9,797 bases of DNA from JBMCLJ01 sp048615375. GTDB lineage: Bacteria; Patescibacteriota; Dojkabacteria; JAOAGR01. This document shows positions 5,494-9,797 of the stretch, in pieces. Position 1 is the first letter of the stretch. The number at the start of each line of letters is the position of its first letter. The stretch lies in assembly GCA_048615375.1 (NCBI GenBank), contig JBMCLJ010000055.1, forward strand, positions 1 to 9,797. Direction: 5' to 3'. The notes under the pieces were generated by a model that saw nothing but the letters and a program-made list of their open reading frames with translations, did not search any database and had not been told where the DNA came from. The translations under genes and the position numbers were made by a program.

Positions 5494-7289
5494 TGTCCGG
5501 AAATCTTCGCTCCTTTCTTCTTGAGCAAGCTGAATGATATCAGTGATATGAACACAAAAACGAGTATAAGTACAAGAACCATTTCACTTGCGTATTTTGA
5601 AATATTCGAACTGATATTAAGCGGGTGGAAAAAATTCTTCGTGAACTGCTTTGCCTCAAGATCAGTATAGGTAACATTTACATTTATTTTGCCTTCTTTA
5701 CCTACTACTACCAGACCGTATGCAAGCTTGACAGAAACTTCAATACTGACATTAGGCATTATCATCCTGGACACATCAATTTTATCCTGTCCAACCGTTA
5801 TCCCTTCAAGATTAATTAAAGCGAATGAAATTGAATCTATTGTTACGGGCTGATTTGAGTCATTATGCAGTAACATAGTAAATTCCTTATTGAGAAACGT
5901 GTCAGCGAACGCGAGCATACTCACGTCGGACTTTGGTTCAACATGTCCGGTTTCTTTCATGGGAGTAATAACAACATTATTTGCTGCAGCAAAAAAAGAT
6001 CTCGCTTCTTCAGGTAGAATATAATCTTTAAATTTCACATGGTGGTAAAAGTTCTTATCAAAATAATCATTGCCATTAGAAGCAATTATCCAGGCAGGGT
6101 CTACTGAAACCCACTTGCTTCCGTCCCAAAACTCACTCCAGACATGTGGTTCAGACGCGAGATCTTCACGCTCAAAGGGCTGGATAGGAAACACATACCC
6201 AAAAACACCTCTATTATCAATTCCCTGCGATGTCAAAAGTTCTTGATACAATTGATTCGCTTCAAGTACATTAAATACTTTTTGCCCCTCCTGAATAGCA
6301 ACCCCGGAGTCAACCGTAGTCATGTAGTCATTAATGGTTATATGTGATTCCAGCTGGTTAAGCACGTCCTTCGCAACAGTAAACACGTCTTTTTCACCGC
6401 GGTCATACTGCCCCAGTATGGGTAACACAACATTTTCATGCGCAGTAGGCTGGCTTACTTTCTCATGCACAGTATCATGATTTTTTTTAACCTCAATAAA
6501 TGCCTTCACCTCTTCCCCGTCAGATAATTCGATCAAATGCGGTTTCACTTCGTCATGTAAAGTGTATTTTCTTTCCGGATATTGCGTGTACCGGACATTC
6601 TGAAAACTATTGTGTTCAGGAAGGGGAACAGTTACGTTCTGCGCACTTCCTTTCGCTTCAAAGAAAAATTCCTGAATATTACCAAGCAGGATAACGAAAC
6701 TTGAGCGGGAAGGTTTACTGTATACAATACGATAACTACTACTCTTTTCCTGTACTTGCGCTTCACCGTAAATTTGCTCAATCGACCCAAAACTCTTAGG
6801 TACGGAAATAATTGTAGAATTTGAAGTAACTTTACCCGGGTCATTAAATGTTGGTATAACAATGGACTTCTGCATTCCATGGTCGATTACAATATTTTCA
6901 ATATCAAAATTAATCTTCCATTTAAATTGCATGTCTTTCCCATACACAGGATTAAGCAGCTCTATCTCCAACTGATGCATATTCGAACCCTGTGGTTTTA
7001 CATTCTTTAACTGAACAGGGGTTGGAGAGTTATAGAAATTGATATTATGAGGCTTAAAAGGCACCCGGATAATAAAGGATTTCAGGTAATTATTACTGAT
7101 TAAATTTGTAGTAACAAAGGTAAATGTAGCTGAGGCCTTCCTGCTTTCTTTCACCGTATACGTTGCAGAGACATCGTGTACGAAGTCCCCTTCGGCCGCC
7201 TGGACTGCATGAACGGTAAAAAAGCTTACTAATGACCAGCTGGCTACTCCGAGTATCATAAGGGCTTTTACAAATTGTCTCAGAACCAT
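5487..7289 (-). CDS. Secreted, C-terminally membrane-anchored transglutaminase-fold protein lacking the catalytic Cys
   Basis: A 600-aa cell-surface protein. A signal peptide is evident at 1-32, with a hydrophobic stretch from about 9 to 30 ending in AVQA before AEG. A beta-rich extracellular region (about 35-285) follows. The transglutaminase-like domain covers about 300-425: GQKVFNVLEANQLYQELL, then QGIDNRGVFGY, EPHVWSEFWDG (H382) and WVSVDPAW (D397), ending with a DYFDKNF block recalled from transglutaminase-domain proteins of candidate-phyla bacteria. The His and Asp of the triad are kept, but the Cys site is VFN (Asn340), and the whole protein has no cysteine. An Ig-like region with VTIDSISFALINLEG follows (about 455-555). 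A C-terminal TM helix (569-590) and a KKKGAK tail anchor it. It starts 4 bp after the stop of the polytopic membrane gene, so the two form an operon. It is likely a binding or structural pseudoenzyme. Confidence 0.85.
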   Translation of the reverse strand: MVLRQFVKALMILGVASWSLVSFFTVHAVQAAEGDFVHDVSATYTVKESRKASATFTFVTTNLISNNYLKSFIIRVPFKPHNINFYNSPTPVQLKNVKPQGSNMHQLEIELLNPVYGKDMQFKWKINFDIENIVIDHGMQKSIVIPTFNDPGKVTSNSTIISVPKSFGSIEQIYGEAQVQEKSSSYRIVYSKPSRSSFVILLGNIQEFFFEAKGSAQNVTVPLPEHNSFQNVRYTQYPERKYTLHDEVKPHLIELSDGEEVKAFIEVKKNHDTVHEKVSQPTAHENVVLPILGQYDRGEKDVFTVAKDVLNQLESHITINDYMTTVDSGVAIQEGQKVFNVLEANQLYQELLTSQGIDNRGVFGYVFPIQPFEREDLASEPHVWSEFWDGSKWVSVDPAWIIASNGNDYFDKNFYHHVKFKDYILPEEARSFFAAANNVVITPMKETGHVEPKSDVSMLAFADTFLNKEFTMLLHNDSNQPVTIDSISFALINLEGITVGQDKIDVSRMIMPNVSIEVSVKLAYGLVVVGKEGKINVNVTYTDLEAKQFTKNFFHPLNISSNISKYASEMVLVLILVFVFISLISFSLLKKKGAKISGHT

Positions 7290-7293
7290 AGTC

Positions 7294-8142
7294 TTAATTG
7301 GAAAAAATAAATATACTGAGTATGAGAGCGAGTGAACTATACTCTACCATTACTTTGTACGTTAATGTACCATCAAGTTTGTGGTAGAAAATACCTGAAG
7401 TCAAGTAGAAAAAGAGCGTCGCGATGGGTGCTGAGTAATCATCCAGGTAGACCCTTGCAGCAACTATAAACAAGGTATTTATCACCGAGAAAAGAATTGC
7501 AATAAATATATTGATACCAGTAACCCGCAGTATTCGATTGAGGTGCAGCACAAGATAGAGAAGTGTAGTAAGCGCTGAAACAATGAATAAACCGTTTTCT
7601 GTAATTCTTGATTGCTCCCAGGCCAGAAATAAGGCTATATGAACCATACAATAGCTTATCAATTTAAACACAAACATGAGAATATCTACCTTTGCCTCAG
7701 AATGCGCGGTATTAGGTGAATCAATGTGCCCCTCATGTAAATGTCGGGGAAGAAGGAAATAAAATATAATATACAACCCTACCCCCAAAACCCCAATAGC
7801 GGTACTTACAAATACATTTTCAGAAAAGTACACATAGTACGCGTAGCTTAAAAAAAAGAAAACCGGGTATATAATATGGTTTACCGCGTGTGAGAAATAA
7901 TGTTCTGCCCGGGAAAGTGGAATCGTATGTGTATTCATAGTATACGCCCGTTTGGAAGTGAACACGGATTCTGCCACAATGCTTAGTACACCAAACAAGG
8001 CGAGAGCGATAAATATTCCACTTTGACTATTGTATCTGAGGAGCACAAGTGAAAGCATCACTACGCCAGTTGTGGATGCATAGGCAAGTGCCCTGATAAA
8101 CTGCATAACACCTTTTTGGGAGTACCCTTCAGTAGTTTTCAC
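7294..8142 (-). CDS. Polytopic membrane protein (about 8-9 TM) of unknown function
   Basis: A 282-aa integral membrane protein. Hydrophobic helices are visible at about 13-36, 42-62, 88-106, 110-131, 153-173, 184-200, 207-229, 238-254 and 262-280. Between the fourth and fifth lies a His-rich hydrophilic loop (PRHLHEGHIDSPNTAHSEAK, 132-151), which could bind metal, and a LSRAEHYFSHAVNH segment (76-89) precedes the third helix. I recognise no family. Its only strong contextual clue is the gene 4 bp downstream, encoding a surface-anchored transglutaminase-fold protein: the two may act together in assembling or anchoring an envelope structure. The start is a GTG at 8142, 5 nt behind a TATCCT box, with no Shine-Dalgarno. 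Upstream it is divergent from dnaN across the putative origin region. Confidence 0.8.
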   Translation of the reverse strand: MKTTEGYSQKGVMQFIRALAYASTTGVVMLSLVLLRYNSQSGIFIALALFGVLSIVAESVFTSKRAYTMNTHTIPLSRAEHYFSHAVNHIIYPVFFFLSYAYYVYFSENVFVSTAIGVLGVGLYIIFYFLLPRHLHEGHIDSPNTAHSEAKVDILMFVFKLISYCMVHIALFLAWEQSRITENGLFIVSALTTLLYLVLHLNRILRVTGINIFIAILFSVINTLFIVAARVYLDDYSAPIATLFFYLTSGIFYHKLDGTLTYKVMVEYSSLALILSIFIFSN

Positions 8143-8147
8143 AGTAC

Positions 8148-8177
8148 AGGATAAATCAAATCGTTATACTTGTCCAA
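8148..8177 (-). promoter_or_regulatory. Promoter of the membrane protein/transglutaminase-fold operon, probably leaderless
   Basis: On the minus strand TTGGAC (8177-8172), an 18-bp spacer and TATCCT (8153-8148), then 5 nt to the GTG at 8142. It has the same -10 hexamer, spacer length and start distance as the promoter at 3565-3594. Confidence 0.55.
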
Positions 8178-8540
8178 GTGTTGAAATCATTGTGCAAAAC
8201 TCATTCAAAACTATCATATCTCAGTGCAAAACCCGTGGATGAAGTACACCATAATCTGTTTCTCTTGTGGAGCGGGATGATTAGGATACTGAGGTCTCAT
8301 TTAACTGGGTATTCAGACCATTAAAATATGTGAATACAGTTGGAATTCACAAATTGTTTTCCAAATCTACGGTACATTTCTCGACATGTTTTACGCACGA
8401 AAAATAGTAGAACACTGAGAAACTGTTGTATACTTCCCACTCTGTAGCGCTATCATATTTCCCCGTCTTCCCCACACCTCTTTTCTTTTCTCTGACAATA
8501 ATTACCTGGTTTTTCAACATTTCCACACCCCATACTAATA

Positions 8541-8555
8541 CATGTTACTTACATG
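8541..8555. repeat. Inverted repeat CATGT-N5-ACATG in the AT-rich part of the putative origin
   Basis: Perfect 5-bp arms around TACTT. ACATG also occurs as a direct repeat 11 bp apart (8540 and 8551). Its role is unknown; it could be a protein-binding site in the origin or dnaN upstream region. Confidence 0.3.
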
Positions 8556-8626
8556 AATAAAAATGTTAAAAATAGTTCACTATCAACAAAGATCAAAAAG
8601 TTTTCACCTGATCATTCATTGGCATT

Positions 8627-8632
8627 TTGACA
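8627..8632 (+). promoter_or_regulatory. Consensus -35 hexamer upstream of dnaN
   Basis: A perfect TTGACA. The sequence 17-18 bp downstream (ATTGTA/TTGTAA at 8650-8656) is a poor -10 box, so this may be a second, weaker promoter giving a leader of about 30 nt, or chance. Confidence 0.25.
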
Positions 8633-8679
8633 TAGTGAATTATTCTCCCATTGTAACAGGTAGTCTGAATTGAAAAATA

Positions 8680-8688
8680 TGCTAATAT
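8680..8688 (+). promoter_or_regulatory. Extended -10 promoter of dnaN, probably leaderless
   Basis: TGCTAATAT matches the extended -10 form TGnTATAAT with two mismatches in the hexamer (TAATAT). It ends 5 nt before the ATG at 8694. No good -35 box lies 17-18 bp upstream, as is usual for extended -10 promoters. No Shine-Dalgarno precedes the ATG. Confidence 0.45.
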
Positions 8689-8693
8689 TGTCC

Positions 8694-9797
8694 ATGGAGC
8701 TAAGTGTAACGAAATCAAACCTTCAAAAAGCAGTTCATGCAGTACAAAAAGCAGTCAGTACCAAACCAACGTTAGAAATCCTGAGAAATATCGGATTAAA
8801 AGCTAGCAACGGAATCCTGAGAATATCTGCAACAGATTTAGAAATATCCATAAGTACGTTTATAGGTGTAGATCTATTTGCTGAAGGGAGCACGACTGTT
8901 TCAGCGAAAACATTTGCAGATTTTATTTCCCTTCTTCCTGAAGGAAATATTCGGTTAAAAATGGTTGATAATGAACTGAAGGTTGAAGCTGAAAAAACAA
9001 CTTCAAAGTTTTCAACAATTCCCTATGATGAATTCCCGACATTACCCACAATAAATGAAGATGCATCTTTATTATTCAAAGCTGATAAAGAGATGTTTAA
9101 AAAAGCACTTTCCCTTACTACCTTCGTCGCTGATCGTGGAATACGCCAGCCGGTGTTTTCTGGAATTCTATTTGAAGCCAGCCCCCAAAAGCTACAGTTA
9201 GTAGCAACTGACGGGTTTAGACTCTCAAAATATGGAGTGCCGGTTCAGGAAGATGTTGAACAAAAGATTACGCCTGTAGTGCCCTACGTTTCATTAGACC
9301 ACGTGGTTCGGCTTGGCGAAGACTCGGATGATGAAAACGTTGAAGTATATCTGGTATCCAAGAACAATCAGATTCTGTTTAAAACAGGAAGAACAGAAAT
9401 TTCATCAAATTTGCTTGATGGGGATTTCCCGAATTATAACGCGATACTCCCTCAAAAACATATTTGTTCGTATCGTGTACATCGTGATGAGCTGATGGAT
9501 AGTGTCAGGCTGTCTAATGTTTTTTCCCGCCAGGAAGATGCATCACGAATTAAATTCAAAAAGCAGGCTGGAGAAACTCAGCTGACGCTTTTCTCCCGGG
9601 TCGCTGAGATCGGAGAATACGAAAGTCAGGTGCAGGTAGAAATTATCAACGAAGAGGATTCGATAGAGATTGATTTTAGTCCAAAAAAAGTCATAGACAT
9701 TCTCTCACGTGTCACAACTGAGCAGCTTATCATTGATGTAGTACTGCATCCCCGTACAGAACATCGAATGATTATTGTTAAAGAAGAAGGAAATGAC
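8694..9797 (+). CDS. dnaN: DNA polymerase III beta subunit (sliding clamp), 3' end cut by the window
   Basis: The homodimeric ring that tethers the replicative polymerase to DNA. An open frame of 368 codons runs from ATG at 8694 to the window edge with no stop. Seen: MELSVTKSNLQKAVHAVQKAV at the start; ATDLEI (46-51), typical of the first clamp domain; FSTIPYDEFPTLP (106-118); LVATDGFRLSKYGVPV (169-184), the conserved TDGxRL of the second domain; LLDGDFPNYNAILP (240-253), matching the usual GxFPxYxxxxP; and third-domain VxIxFxPKKVIDIL (about 324-337). Clamps are usually 365-380 aa and end in a YxxMP-like motif, which would lie just past the edge, so only about ten residues should be missing. 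It is not preceded by dnaA; upstream is a gene-free putative origin and then a divergent membrane gene. The start is fixed by the family N-terminus and by an extended -10 box 5 nt upstream. Confidence 0.96.
   Translation, partial: MELSVTKSNLQKAVHAVQKAVSTKPTLEILRNIGLKASNGILRISATDLEISISTFIGVDLFAEGSTTVSAKTFADFISLLPEGNIRLKMVDNELKVEAEKTTSKFSTIPYDEFPTLPTINEDASLLFKADKEMFKKALSLTTFVADRGIRQPVFSGILFEASPQKLQLVATDGFRLSKYGVPVQEDVEQKITPVVPYVSLDHVVRLGEDSDDENVEVYLVSKNNQILFKTGRTEISSNLLDGDFPNYNAILPQKHICSYRVHRDELMDSVRLSNVFSRQEDASRIKFKKQAGETQLTLFSRVAEIGEYESQVQVEIINEEDSIEIDFSPKKVIDILSRVTTEQLIIDVVLHPRTEHRMIIVKEEGND

Larger units (their letters stand above)
8178..8679. other. Gene-free region next to dnaN with DnaA-box-like 9-mers: putative replication origin
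   Basis: No ORF of note in the ~550 bp between the divergent genes. Against the consensus TTWTNCACA: a perfect match on the minus strand at 8191-8199 (TGTGCAAAA); one-mismatch matches on the minus strand at 8223-8231 (AGTGCAAAA) and 8329-8337 (TGTGAATAC); and two one-mismatch matches head to tail on the plus strand at 8511-8519 (TTTTCAACA) and 8519-8527 (ATTTCCACA). The GTGCAAAAC core recurs exactly 32 bp apart at 8192 and 8224, about three helical turns. An AT-rich stretch (about 8528-8600) directly follows the plus-strand pair and could serve as an unwinding element. Bacterial origins commonly lie next to dnaA or dnaN. One-mismatch 9-mers are frequent in AT-rich DNA, so this rests mainly on position. 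Confidence 0.4.

Noticed and set aside
9313..9495. Plus-strand 60-codon ORF near the right edge
   Set aside because: It lies out of frame inside dnaN, which is certain from its motifs.
77..9797. TGA recoded to Gly or Trp, as in some candidate-phyla bacteria
   Set aside because: None of the seven complete genes uses TGA as stop (five TAA, two TAG), which first suggested recoding, but none of the long frames nor the 368 codons of dnaN contains an in-frame TGA. The standard code is sufficient.

Overview
The window looks like a chromosomal segment of a low-GC bacterium of the candidate phyla radiation (Patescibacteria), possibly on the Microgenomates/Katanobacteria/Dojkabacteria side. This is judged from gene content: a transglutaminase-fold surface protein of a type recalled from these lineages, a coiled-coil plus two-TM membrane protein, many unassignable membrane genes, almost no Shine-Dalgarno sequences, and start codons lying 5-7 nt behind -10-like boxes. 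Phylum placement is inference. The standard genetic code holds, since no long gene has an in-frame TGA.

Left part (1-1597, minus strand): a two-gene operon. The first gene encodes a class II aminoacyl-tRNA-synthetase catalytic core of the AsnRS type with no anticodon-binding domain. The second, 15 bp downstream, encodes a HIT-family nucleotide hydrolase/transferase. One would form an aminoacyl-adenylate and the other is of a class known to hydrolyse such compounds. The next ~700 bp are mostly non-coding and hold a decayed IS630-type transposase N-terminus.

Middle part (2303-5447, plus strand): a small CBU_0592-like membrane protein, a two-TM coiled-coil protein with a probable PH-like domain, and a 615-aa protein that looks like a highly degenerate MidA-type (DUF185) methyltransferase fold with a long C-terminal extension. 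Convergent to these (5487-8142, minus strand) lies an operon of a polytopic membrane protein and a secreted, membrane-anchored transglutaminase-fold protein. The latter has no cysteine at all, so it cannot be a Cys-dependent enzyme.

Right part (8143-9797): a 551-bp gene-free region with DnaA-box-like 9-mers and an AT-rich stretch, followed by dnaN (sliding clamp), which runs off the right edge. dnaA is not beside it. This could be a replication-origin region.

The window's recurrent theme is promoter architecture. Five transcription units (the AsnRS-like gene, the CBU_0592-like gene, the MidA-like gene, the polytopic membrane gene and dnaN) have a -10-like hexamer ending 5-7 nt before the start codon, four of them with a -35-like hexamer 17-18 bp further up. 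Leaderless mRNAs are therefore likely.
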